Below are positions 1-7,035 of a stretch of 31,814 nt of DNA, piece after piece (positions within the stretch are counted from its first letter, which is position 1; the number at the start of each line of letters is the position of its first letter). The DNA lies in NCBI GenBank assembly GCA_964445985.1, contig CAYUMU010000075.1, positions 1 to 31,814 of the forward strand, in the 5' to 3' direction. Position numbers and translations under genes: made by a program. The notes below the pieces were generated by a model, which had not been told where the DNA came from, ran no database searches, and saw only the letters and a list, made by a program, of their open reading frames with translations. The stretch is from CAYUMU01 sp964445985. Lineage in GTDB: Bacteria; Planctomycetota; Planctomycetia; Pirellulales; S012-138.

Positions 1-210
1 GAGATGGCAGACCCAACTCCGCTCCCAAAGGCCCCTCCGGAAATACCGGGGAGAGGGGAGCAAAAGGATTTTGTGCCCGCTGCTTTCACTCAAAAAACGG
101 ACGCACCTCGAATCCGTTCGAATCAGTAAAGTGTCAATGCGAATCCGGGATGTAAATGAAAGCCGCCCCCATGATCGGGAGCCAATCCGGCTGGCGTGCG
201 GATGACCTGT
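1..210. other. Spacer at the left window edge
   Basis: The first 210 bases hold no gene that I can support. Plus-strand frame 1 stays open from the edge to a stop at 127-129, with an ATG at position 4, giving at most 41 residues of low-complexity composition. It could be the tail of a gene cut by the window edge or chance. The 3' end of the minus-strand aldo/keto reductase gene lies at 211, so this stretch is its downstream region. I see no convincing terminator hairpin with a U-tract. Confidence 0.4.
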
Positions 211-1212
211 TTAGCGTCCCCGGCCCGTTACCGGGTAGGCCGTGTCTTGAAATCCCTTGCCGCTGTGTTCGCCCGGCGGCACCAGGCGGTTGACGAATGC
301 CTCGTCTTCCTCGGTGACCGTGATTTCCAGGCAAGCCTTGTTGTCTTGGTACTGCTCCATGGTGCGCGGGCCAAGAATGATGGAGGTGAGGATCGGATTG
401 GCCAAGCACCAGGCGAGCGCGAACCGACCGGGCGAAACGCCCTTTTCCTCGCAATAGTTGGCAATCTCGGCAGCCACCTGCAAGCTTTCTTCGCGCCATT
501 CCGCTTGCTGCATTCGAGCATCTTTGCGGGCTGCTCGGCTCCCCTCGGGGACTTGCGCCCCCGGCTTGTATTTGCCGGTGAGGATCCCTCGGGCCAGCGG
601 GCTGTAACTCACCACGCCCAGCCCCAGCTCGTGGCAGAGCGGCAATAGCTCCACCTCGATATCGCGGTTCACAATGTTGTAGAGCGGTTGCACGCATTGG
701 AAGGCGTGCAGGTTGAGCTTGTCGCTGGTCCAGAGGGCCTCGCACAGCCGCCAGGCGCGAAAGTTGGAACAGGCGATGTAATGCACCTTGCCGCCATGCA
801 CCATGTCGTCGAGCGCTCGCAGGGTTTCTTCAATCGGCGTTTCGTAGTCGGGCGTGTGAACGTAGTACACATCCACAAAATCGGTCTTCAGCCGCCGCAG
901 GCTGTTGTCCAACTCGCGCATCAAGTGGAGCCGGCTGGCGCCGCGGCTGTTGGGGCCTTCGCCCATCGGCTGCCGGCCCTTGGTGGCCAGCACCACGTTG
1001 TGCCGGCAGTTCGCGATCGCCTTGCCGACGACCACTTCCGACTCGCCGGCGTTGTAAATGTTCGCCGTATCGATGAAGTTGATCCCGTCATCCATGGCTT
1101 GCTTGATGATGGCCAGGGAGTCGGCCTCGTTGGCGGCGCCGCCGAACATCATGGTCCCCAAGCACAGGCGGGAAACTTGCACACCGGTGCGGCCCAGGTT
1201 GCGATACTGCAT
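211..1212 (-). CDS. Aldo/keto reductase
   Basis: NAD(P)H-dependent oxidoreductase of the aldo/keto reductase superfamily, a cytoplasmic TIM barrel that reduces aldehydes or ketones; the substrate cannot be told from sequence. The N-terminus MQYRNLGRTGVQVS and the LCLGTMMFGG strand are typical of the AKR11/12-like subgroup. The catalytic tetrad is visible as D48 (FIDTANIYN), Y53, K78 (LATKG) and H119 (YVHTPD). At 333 residues it has the usual family length. The reading frame is open further upstream to 1347, but homology begins at the ATG at 1212, so I take that start; no clear ribosome binding site precedes it. It stands alone, downstream of a CPFC-protein gene on the same strand with a 118-base gap. 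Confidence 0.9.
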   Translation of the reverse strand: MQYRNLGRTGVQVSRLCLGTMMFGGAANEADSLAIIKQAMDDGINFIDTANIYNAGESEVVVGKAIANCRHNVVLATKGRQPMGEGPNSRGASRLHLMRELDNSLRRLKTDFVDVYYVHTPDYETPIEETLRALDDMVHGGKVHYIACSNFRAWRLCEALWTSDKLNLHAFQCVQPLYNIVNRDIEVELLPLCHELGLGVVSYSPLARGILTGKYKPGAQVPEGSRAARKDARMQQAEWREESLQVAAEIANYCEEKGVSPGRFALAWCLANPILTSIILGPRTMEQYQDNKACLEITVTEEDEAFVNRLVPPGEHSGKGFQDTAYPVTGRGR

Positions 1213-1330
1213 GATTGGATACTTGTGCGAATCAAGGTGGGGATGAATCAACGCGACGAATCGACGCGCCGCGAGCAACTGCGGCCAAAGGTAACAGTTG
1301 GAGCATGGCCGAACAACTGTTGGCCGCCCG

Positions 1331-2503
1331 TTACCGCGAACCGCCAATGCCTAGCGGTAAGAACACCGAGTCGGCTCGCTGCACCGCCTGGGGGTCGATT
1401 TCCTTCAGCACCTGGAGCGCGGCTTTGGCCTCCGGGGCAGGGCAAGCCTTGACGTATTGCACGATCGGCACGCGCACATAACGGTGGGCCATATCGGCGT
1501 TCTTGTAGATTTCCACCAGCCGGTCGAGCGCCGACCAATCCTTCCAGCGGGTCAAATCGGTCACCACGATATCAGCCCAATCGCCGTTGCGCAGCACCAA
1601 ACGCATGCTCCGCGCCACGCGTTCGCGGGGAACAACCGATTCTTGCTCGCCGTGAAACCGCAGCGCCAGAACCACCGCGTTCACATCCGAAAACACCGCC
1701 TCGGGATTGGCGAGAAACCGCTGCTCAATATCTTCCAGGGCCTTCTCACCCAGCAGGGTGATGTAGCAGGCCACGAGCGCGTCGAGCGAGCGATCCGTGG
1801 TTTCCTTTTGCTGCTCGACGGGAAGCAGCGGGGCCAGCCAGCTGGCATCTTCCGGTTTGCCGCACAAGCCCAACAGCGTGAGATACAACCGCCGCCGCGG
1901 CGTGGTGGTTTGCGGGTCTTCGATCCACTTGCGCAGTTCACCGCGAGAAAGGTGCGGGGCCAACTGCTTGACCACGTCGTACTCGGTCAGCGCGAACTCG
2001 GCGTAGGCATCGTCGGCCACGAACGGCTCCGCGCTGCGCAGCCGAGGCAGAAAGAACCGCAACCGCTCCACGCCCTCGGCGGGGGCTTGCGGCAACACGT
2101 TGAGCAAATAGTCGGCCGCGCCCGGCGTTAACGGGAGCGGAGCCGACCAGTACAACTCGTCGGCGTCGTCGGCCCCCAAGATAAAGTAGCGGTCTTCCGC
2201 CTGGGGTTCTTGTTCGGGCGAAAACGCCTTCAGCAGGGCAGGTTGCCCGTTCGCCGTCGCCAGTCGCTTTTCGCCCTTGAGAATATGCTTGACGCGATAG
2301 GGCCGCAGCCGGGTTTCGGGGTTGGTGGCCTCGCCCGTGGCCTGGGCAATCACCGCGGCCTCGATCATGGCCATGCGGCTGGTGGCCGATTCGGCCGGCC
2401 CACAAAAGGGGCAGGCCGTTGCCAGGCAGGGAAGAACGGCCAAGCCAACCGGTACGACCAAAGCGGTCAGACGCAACAACCTGGTGTTCGTTCGGTTCGG
2501 CAT
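1331..2503 (-). CDS. Secreted CPFC-motif protein, copy 1
   Basis: Exported protein of unknown function, 390 residues. Residues 1-30 form a signal peptide (basic start, hydrophobic core) and the chain after it begins with CPFC at residues 31-34. The remainder looks soluble and mostly helical, with no other membrane segment. It is a paralog of the protein encoded at 2792-3976: both share ACPFC at the N-terminus, LRFHG, RWKDW followed by DRLVE, a V-R-(V/I)-P-(V/I)-V-Q-Y segment leading to ACP, and FLPLG near the end. The start at 2503 was chosen because GGAGGT at 2514-2519 lies 10 bases upstream; a start at 2527 is less likely. The CxxC could bind metal or be redox active, but nothing in the sequence settles this. 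A lipoprotein is possible, although residue -3 is Ala. Confidence 0.8.
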   Translation of the reverse strand: MPNRTNTRLLRLTALVVPVGLAVLPCLATACPFCGPAESATSRMAMIEAAVIAQATGEATNPETRLRPYRVKHILKGEKRLATANGQPALLKAFSPEQEPQAEDRYFILGADDADELYWSAPLPLTPGAADYLLNVLPQAPAEGVERLRFFLPRLRSAEPFVADDAYAEFALTEYDVVKQLAPHLSRGELRKWIEDPQTTTPRRRLYLTLLGLCGKPEDASWLAPLLPVEQQKETTDRSLDALVACYITLLGEKALEDIEQRFLANPEAVFSDVNAVVLALRFHGEQESVVPRERVARSMRLVLRNGDWADIVVTDLTRWKDWSALDRLVEIYKNADMAHRYVRVPIVQYVKACPAPEAKAALQVLKEIDPQAVQRADSVFLPLGIGGSR

Positions 2504-2791
2504 TTCAGCAACTACCTCCGCGCCCATTTCTCCGGGCGATCACACCATCCATCGAGTCAACCTGATTATGGGCCGTCGAAGAATAACTTCCCGCTGTGCA
2601 GTTCGGGTCCAAGCCGATGTTGATTGCAGAGTGGTATCCGTCGCAACTGGATTCCCGCCTTCGCGGGAATGACGGGTTCACTGGATTCCCGCTCCCGTCT
2701 GCACGAGGGCAGGTTCTTCACGGGAATGACGGGGTTTCAATGACGATCAAACAGTCAGGGCCAATCCAGGATGTAAATGATCGACGGCTCC
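2504..2791. other. Spacer between the CPFC paralogs with a composite palindromic repeat
   Basis: This gap between the tandem paralogs contains no ORF worth calling. It holds a repeat block at 2642-2732. The first unit is ATTCCCGC (2651-2658) pairing with GCGGGAAT (2663-2670). The second, longer unit starts with ATTCCCG at 2685-2691 and ends with CGGGAAT at 2721-2727. Related units occur at 4981, 11556 and 13500. Confidence 0.75.
2642..2732 (-). repeat. Dispersed palindromic repeat R1 (dRS3-like plus long unit)
   Basis: Two adjacent inverted repeats. Unit 1 fits ATTCCC-N8-GGGAAT exactly at 2651-2670. Unit 2 (2685-2727) carries a longer interior with CCCGTCTGCACGAGGGCAGG at 2694-2713, which recurs in inverted orientation in R3 near 11571-11606. 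Strand is set relative to R4 at 13500, which reads in the opposite direction. The copies in unrelated spacers mark this as a dispersed repeat family. Confidence 0.85.
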
Positions 2792-3976
2792 TTAGCTGGC
2801 TTCTTTTGAAGTCTCAGCCGCCGCGGCATCTTTGCTGGAACTTTCCTCGCTAGGCTGACTGCCCTGGCCGCCCAAGGGCAGAAACAAGCTGGCCCTGCGC
2901 ACGGCTTCCTCGTCCACCTTGCGCAGTTCTTCGAGCTTGGTCTTGGCCTTGGGAAGAGGGCAGGCCAGCAGGTACTGCACCACGGGAATCCGCACCCAAC
3001 TCTTCTTCTGGTCCGAATTCTTGAACAGCTCGACCAGGCGATCCATGGACTCCCAGTCTTTCCAGCGAGCCAGGTCGGGAATCACCAGGTCGGCCACGTC
3101 GGGCCGATTCAGCAGCAACCTGAGCGACTCGACCAGCCGGTCGTGCGAAATGATATTCTCCGACTGCCCATGAAACCGCAGGGCCATGATGGCCGCGTAG
3201 GTGTCGGTATATTCCGCGTCTTTATTGGCCAGATACATGCTTTCCACGAAGGGCAGGCCGGCTTCGCCTTTGAGCGTGAGAAAACAGGCCAGGGCCGCAT
3301 CGACGCCCGTTTGCGGTTCGTCGGTCTTGGCGGTCAGCATGCCGCGAATCATCTCGGCATCGTCGGGCTTGCCGCACACACCCAGCAGCGTGAAGTAACC
3401 CCGGCGGCGGCTGGCAGGCACGTTGGGATCGTTCACCCAGGCTAGGTACTTATCGCGTTTCATGTTCGGCTTGAGGTTCTTCACGTCTTCGTAATCGGCC
3501 CGGGCAAATTCATCAAAGGCATCGCGCGCCAGCAATTCATCGGCGTCTTCCAGGTAATCCTGAAAGAACACCAACCGCTCGGCGCCCTTGGCCGGCAGTT
3601 TGGGCAACTGCCGCACGTACTTGGCGCTCCGCTCGGTCATGGCGATCGGCATGCCCCAACTGATTTTGCCTTCCACGGCGCCCATGAGCAGAAACTGCGT
3701 GCCGGGGGGCTGTTTGCCAAAGAACAGGGCCGTGATTTTTTGCTTGCCCTCCAAAAACTTTTCGCCCTTGAGCACCGTGGCGACTTCAAAGATGGAGTAC
3801 TGCTCATCCTCTTTATCGCTGAGCGGGCCAACCAGGTTCGCCAACACCGCCACGTCGTTCTGATCGATTTCTTCGGTGAAGGTGAGCGCCACCGCCGAGC
3901 AGAAGGGACACGCCACGGCCACGCTCGCCACGGTGAACGTGACCAACATCGCGGCGGCAATTGCTCGAACCTGCAT
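2792..3976 (-). CDS. Secreted CPFC-motif protein, copy 2
   Basis: Exported protein of unknown function, 394 residues, tandem paralog of the product of 1331-2503. A signal peptide covers residues 1-22 and CPFC follows at 23-26, so CPFC would sit at or near the mature N-terminus. Conserved blocks with the paralog include LRFHG, LARWKDW then MDRLVE, VRIPVVQYLLACP and FLPLGG. The C-terminus adds a Ser/Glu/Lys/Ala-rich tail absent from copy 1. The start at 3976 is supported by GGGAGG at 3985-3990, 8 bases upstream; the frame is open to 4000, but that earlier ATG has no such site. Both paralogs share the GGAGGTAG ribosome-binding context, as expected from a tandem duplication. The gap to copy 1 is 288 bases and carries repeat R1. 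Confidence 0.8.
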   Translation of the reverse strand: MQVRAIAAAMLVTFTVASVAVACPFCSAVALTFTEEIDQNDVAVLANLVGPLSDKEDEQYSIFEVATVLKGEKFLEGKQKITALFFGKQPPGTQFLLMGAVEGKISWGMPIAMTERSAKYVRQLPKLPAKGAERLVFFQDYLEDADELLARDAFDEFARADYEDVKNLKPNMKRDKYLAWVNDPNVPASRRRGYFTLLGVCGKPDDAEMIRGMLTAKTDEPQTGVDAALACFLTLKGEAGLPFVESMYLANKDAEYTDTYAAIMALRFHGQSENIISHDRLVESLRLLLNRPDVADLVIPDLARWKDWESMDRLVELFKNSDQKKSWVRIPVVQYLLACPLPKAKTKLEELRKVDEEAVRRASLFLPLGGQGSQPSEESSSKDAAAAETSKEAS

Positions 3977-4254
3977 CTTTGCTACCTCCCACAAAATCAC
4001 TAAAAACGGTTGGGCTTACGCCTGCTTTTCCTACTAACATCCTAGACCCTGGCCAACGACGTTACAACTGCCGAGGCTGCGTCGATGGTTGGCAATTCAA
4101 CCCGGCCTAAACCGTCCGAGAGTCCATTCGAACTTTTGACCGAAACCTCGCCCTCCCGGCCGGGTTTATTCAGTAGGTACACAACGCGGCGCGCCGGCCG
4201 GGCTGTCGCGGAGTTCCCCCCAACCCCTCCCAACCAAAACAGAAGAGGTTTCCC

Positions 4255-4776
4255 GTGTCGATTCGAACCCTGACTCTGGCAACATGTTTCTCGGTTTTTG
4301 CTTTTACCGTGGCGGTTTCGGTGCAGGCGGCCGAAGACGGCGAACGCCCTGCCGGCAAACGCCCGGAAGGTCGCGCCCGTGGCGGCCGGCCCGGCCTCGA
4401 TCGCGAAGCCATGCTCAAAAAGTTCGACAAAAACGGCAATGGCCAGCTCGACCCCGAAGAACGCCAGGCCGCGATGGCCGAGTTTGCCAAAGCCCGCGAG
4501 GCCGGCATGGACCCGGCCCGCAAGGCTGAAATCCTGAAGAAGTTTGATAAAAACGGCAACGGTCAGCTCGACCCCGAAGAGCGCCAGGCCGCCATGGCCG
4601 AGCGGGGCCGGAATCGGGCCGGTGGCGCCGAAGGCGGAGGCAGGGCCGAGCTCATCAAAAAGTTTGATAAGAACGGCGACGGCAAGCTCGACGCCGAAGA
4701 ACGCAAAGCGGCCATGGCCGAGCGGGGCAAGGAACGCGGCAGGGTACGTCCCGGCGCCGAGAAGAAAGAAAAATAA
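4255..4776 (+). CDS. Exported triple EF-hand protein
   Basis: Small exported calcium-binding protein, 173 residues. Residues 1-25 are a signal peptide ending at VQA-AED, followed by a Gly/Arg/Pro-rich linker. Three canonical EF-hand loops follow at residues 58-69, 98-109 and 138-149 (DKNGNGQLDPEE twice, DKNGDGKLDAEE once), each inside a unit of exactly 40 residues beginning LKKF or IKKF and ending QAAMAE or KAAMAE. All loop positions needed for calcium (1, 3, 5, 12) are acidic, Asn or Glu. The start is GTG at 4255, with GAGG about 8 bases upstream. The region up to the minus-strand gene starting at 3976 is a divergent promoter region. A 15-bp terminator hairpin follows at 4825. The partner or process is unknown; a periplasmic or surface calcium-dependent role is inference. 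Confidence 0.88.
   Translation: MSIRTLTLATCFSVFAFTVAVSVQAAEDGERPAGKRPEGRARGGRPGLDREAMLKKFDKNGNGQLDPEERQAAMAEFAKAREAGMDPARKAEILKKFDKNGNGQLDPEERQAAMAERGRNRAGGAEGGGRAELIKKFDKNGDGKLDAEERKAAMAERGKERGRVRPGAEKKEK
4405..4725 (+). repeat. Internal 120-bp triplication in the EF-hand gene
   Basis: The three EF-hand loop codon blocks lie at 4426-4461, 4546-4581 and 4666-4701, exactly 120 bases apart. The DNA of the units is also similar, differing mainly at synonymous positions in units 1 and 2. This points to in-frame duplication of one exact unit rather than slow convergence. Confidence 0.85.
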
Positions 4777-4824
4777 TCACCAGGCAATACTCTGCTCCTC
4801 GGGCAGATTTCCACTCCCGACAAC

Positions 4825-4866
4825 AACAGCCGCAACTTCGCTGGGAAGTTGCGGCTGTTTTGGTTG
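4825..4866 (+). terminator. Intrinsic terminator after the EF-hand gene
   Basis: A perfect 15-bp stem pairs AACAGCCGCAACTTC (4825-4839) with GAAGTTGCGGCTGTT (4845-4859) around a 5-base loop. The right arm runs into TTTTGGTTGTT. It lies 49 bases after the stop codon, on the correct strand for the EF-hand gene. Confidence 0.88.
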
Positions 4867-4973
4867 TTGGATTCGATCGAAGCCCCGTCTCTATCCCGTG
4901 CCCAGGTTCTTAAGACCGAGCACAACACAATTTCCGTAAAGAGTCTGAGGCGGACACGTCGTTTACACTCGCG

Positions 4974-5004
4974 CGCCTGGATTCCCGCATCCGCGGGAAT
5001 GACG
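4974..5004 (-). repeat. Dispersed palindromic repeat R2 (dRS3-like)
   Basis: ATTCCCGC (4981-4988) pairs with GCGGGAAT (4993-5000), fitting ATTCCC-N8-GGGAAT, and is followed by GACGGGAA. The flanking CCTGG before it matches R4 in the opposite orientation. It lies in the spacer between the EF-hand terminator and the 3' end of the minus-strand oxidoreductase gene. Confidence 0.85.
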
Positions 5005-5035
5005 GGAATTTGGGAGTTTATTAAATACTTGATCC

Positions 5036-6379
5036 TTAGCCAACCCAGGCCGGCTCCCAGCCTTTTCGATACGGCTTGGAAACCAACTGCTGGGCCGCTT
5101 CCGAGTTGGTAATCTTGAGTGCCCCGGCGTCCCACTCCAATGGCACGCCCGGTACTCTTACGGCGATCGTGCCGAGCATCACGGTTTCGGTCAGCGGGCC
5201 GGCGTAATCAAAGTGCGAGGTCGTTTGGCCTTCGCCCCGGCAGGCGTCGGCCCATTGCACGTAATGGTCCACGCCTGCCACCATGGGCAGTTCGGCGGCA
5301 GGGAACTTCTCTTCGGGAAAGAGCCGGGGCATGGCCACGTGGGGGATGACCAGGGTTCCCTTTTCTCCGATCAGCACCGAACCGGCATTAGGCAGTTGAG
5401 CGTCTTTCGGCACATCGCCCAACGCGTCGCGCGGCGGCGTGATGCCTTCTCCGTCGTACCAGGTGAGCATCAAGCGGTCGCCCGCCGTGCGGCTCGTGCC
5501 GTTGAACCCAAATTCCACGGTTGCCGATTTGGTCCACGACTCGTTGTTGATGGGCGGGGCTTCCCCAATCGCCAGCGTGGCGGTGGTTAACTCCAGAGCC
5601 TTGAACACCGGATCGAGAATATGGCAACCGAAGTCACCCAGTTGCCCTGTGCCAAAATCTTGCCAACCGCGCCAATTGAACGGGTGATACATTTCTTTGA
5701 TATAGGGTCGCTTGGGCGCTGCTCCCAGCCACAGGTCCCACCGCACATGCTCGGGCACGGCGTCGGACCCCTTGGGACGATCCAGAGCCCTGGGCCAGCG
5801 CGGCGTGCCGCCTTGCCAGGAGTGAACCTCTTTCACCTTGCCGATCAGCCCCTGGTGAACGATTTGGACCGCGGTGCGATAGGCGGCGTGCGATTGAATC
5901 TGGTTGCCCATCTGGGTAACCACGTTGTGCTTCCTGGCGGCCAACGTCATTTGCCGGGCTTCAAACAGCGTGTGCGAGAGTGGCTTCTGGCAGAAAACGT
6001 GTTTGCCAAGCTGCATGGCGGCCAGGGCCACGGGGGCATGCATATGGTCGGGCGTGGAAACGATCACCGCGTCGATCGCGCCCGCGTTATCCAGCAGTTT
6101 TCGCCAGTCGGCATGACGTTTGGCCTGGGGGAATTTCTCCGCGGCCCTGCCCAGGTGGTCGGCCGAGTCATCGATATTGCAGAGCGCCACCACGTTTACG
6201 TTGGGGCTGGCGGCCACGCCCATCAAGTCGCTCCAGCCTTTGCCGCCGGTGCCCACGCTGGCCACATTCAACCGCTCACTGGGCGCGGCCCAAGCGCCGC
6301 GAGGCCAAGGCAACGCACAAACGGCCCCCGTGGCAGCCACGGATTGCAAGAACCGACGACGACTGGATTGAACCGGCAT
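5036..6379 (-). CDS. Tat-exported Gfo/Idh/MocA family oxidoreductase
   Basis: NAD(P)-dependent oxidoreductase of the Gfo/Idh/MocA family, 447 residues, probably acting on a sugar or cyclitol outside the cytoplasm. The N-terminus has a twin-arginine signal SRRRFLQ at residues 6-12 followed by a hydrophobic stretch and AWA-AP. The Rossmann fold glycines are GTGGKG at 43-48, the strand VVALCNID ends near 70, and STPDHMH lies at 108-114. The usual EKP motif reads QKP at 131-133 (FCQKPLSH), a variant I associate with planctomycete members of this family. The C-terminal half carries the family's substrate domain, including GDFGCHILDP. The start at 6379 keeps the Tat motif near the N-terminus; only a weak GGAG lies upstream. 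The precise substrate is unknown. It faces the EF-hand gene convergently. Confidence 0.9.
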   Translation of the reverse strand: MPVQSSRRRFLQSVAATGAVCALPWPRGAWAAPSERLNVASVGTGGKGWSDLMGVAASPNVNVVALCNIDDSADHLGRAAEKFPQAKRHADWRKLLDNAGAIDAVIVSTPDHMHAPVALAAMQLGKHVFCQKPLSHTLFEARQMTLAARKHNVVTQMGNQIQSHAAYRTAVQIVHQGLIGKVKEVHSWQGGTPRWPRALDRPKGSDAVPEHVRWDLWLGAAPKRPYIKEMYHPFNWRGWQDFGTGQLGDFGCHILDPVFKALELTTATLAIGEAPPINNESWTKSATVEFGFNGTSRTAGDRLMLTWYDGEGITPPRDALGDVPKDAQLPNAGSVLIGEKGTLVIPHVAMPRLFPEEKFPAAELPMVAGVDHYVQWADACRGEGQTTSHFDYAGPLTETVMLGTIAVRVPGVPLEWDAGALKITNSEAAQQLVSKPYRKGWEPAWVG

Positions 6380-6574
6380 GGAGGAAACTCCGGAGGAATA
6401 AACAGCGAATCAGGGCAGGAACACGCAGTATCCCTCACCGGCCCGCGCACCTCAACCGTTTGCTCGTGACTTATCGCCGCAACGGGAGGGAGACCAGGGC
6501 TTTGAAGCGGTCATTCCCTTGCCTTTCGCGTTTCGAGGACGCGGGCCGTTGAACGCCTCAAACGAACGTGTGGT

Positions 6575-6593
6575 AATACCCAGCTTGGGTATT
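6575..6593. repeat. Compact palindrome
   Basis: AATACCCA (6575-6582) pairs with TGGGTATT (6586-6593) around a 3-base loop. No U-tract follows on either strand. It could be an operator-like site or a processing hairpin; the sequence does not decide. Confidence 0.5.
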
Positions 6594-6621
6594 TCACGGC
6601 AAGTGGATCCTGTTGGCTGGG

Positions 6622-6668
6622 CGAAACGGATCCGGCTCGTATCCAGATGGATCCGTTTCGAGGTTTTT
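6622..6668 (+). terminator. Terminator-like hairpin with no plus-strand gene upstream
   Basis: A perfect 12-bp stem pairs CGAAACGGATCC (6622-6633) with GGATCCGTTTCG (6649-6660) around a 15-base loop, and AGGTTTTTG follows on the plus strand. Both flanking genes are on the minus strand, so the U-tract side faces the wrong way for ending tRNA-Val. It may still stop or protect the tRNA transcript as a bare hairpin, or end an unrecognised plus-strand RNA. Confidence 0.45.
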
Positions 6669-6733
6669 GCCTTCAGGCCTCTCTACCGATGTGGCAGGTA
6701 CGCAAGTCGATGCGTGGCCAAGAATTGCTCTAC

Positions 6734-6807
6734 TGGGCGGCACAGGACTCGAACCTGTGACTTCTACCGTGTGAGGATAGCGCTCTAACCAACTGAGCTA
6801 GCCGCCC
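6734..6807 (-). tRNA. tRNA-Val (anticodon CAC)
   Basis: Read on the minus strand, a full cloverleaf forms. The acceptor stem is GGGCGGC with GCCGCCC and the D stem is GCTC with GAGC. The anticodon stem is CTATC with GGTAG around the loop CTCACAC, giving anticodon CAC, which reads GUG. The T stem is ACAGG with CCTGT and the loop is TTCGAGT. The discriminator base is A, as expected for valine tRNA. The 3' CCA is not encoded, so it must be added after transcription. No other tRNA is adjacent. Confidence 0.95.
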
Positions 6808-6856
6808 GCTTGGGGTTATCGGGGCGGTGGTGGCCGCCGTTGTTCCCAAACCGTGA

Positions 6857-6885
6857 AAGATAAATCAGGCCTGCGACCTTGGCAA
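6857..6885 (-). promoter_or_regulatory. Candidate promoter of tRNA-Val
   Basis: On the minus strand, TTGCCA (6880-6885) and TATCTT (6857-6862) are spaced by 17 bases, matching the sigma-70 pattern at 5 of 6 and 4 of 6 positions. Transcription would start about 40 bases before the tRNA 5' end at 6807. A perfect TATAAT also exists on the minus strand at 6904-6909 but lacks a good -35 box. Confidence 0.45.
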
Positions 6886-7035
6886 GGGGGAGGTCGGGGT
6901 CGAATTATACGTAGGTGCCGACCGTTGGTGATGTTATCGAGAAAATCGTTGCCAATAGCCTGGCCAGCCGGTTAGATGGGGAAACATCGCCACCCCCCCT
7001 GAGAGCCTGCCCCCGAGGCCCCCCCACCTTGAGAA

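Larger units (their letters stand above)
6380..6733. other. Spacer with two strong inverted repeats
   Basis: This 354-base gap lies between the oxidoreductase start (6379, minus strand) and the tRNA-Val 3' end. It contains no credible gene. It holds an 8-bp hairpin at 6575-6593 and a 12-bp hairpin at 6622-6660, plus three GGATCC sites. The open frame from 6519 into the tRNA is not a gene. Confidence 0.6.

Noticed and set aside
1..129. Open frame at the left edge with an ATG at position 4
   Set aside because: Only 41 residues, no motif and no ribosome binding site visible; cannot be told from chance.
2642..2732. Possible CRISPR repeat
   Set aside because: Two palindromic units in tandem without regular spacers, and related copies scattered singly in other spacers; this is a dispersed repeat, not an array.
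6519..6788. Plus-strand ORF of 89 residues
   Set aside because: Its C-terminal half is the reverse strand of tRNA-Val read as protein; the residue pattern RHRTRTCDF is the usual artefact of tRNA genes.
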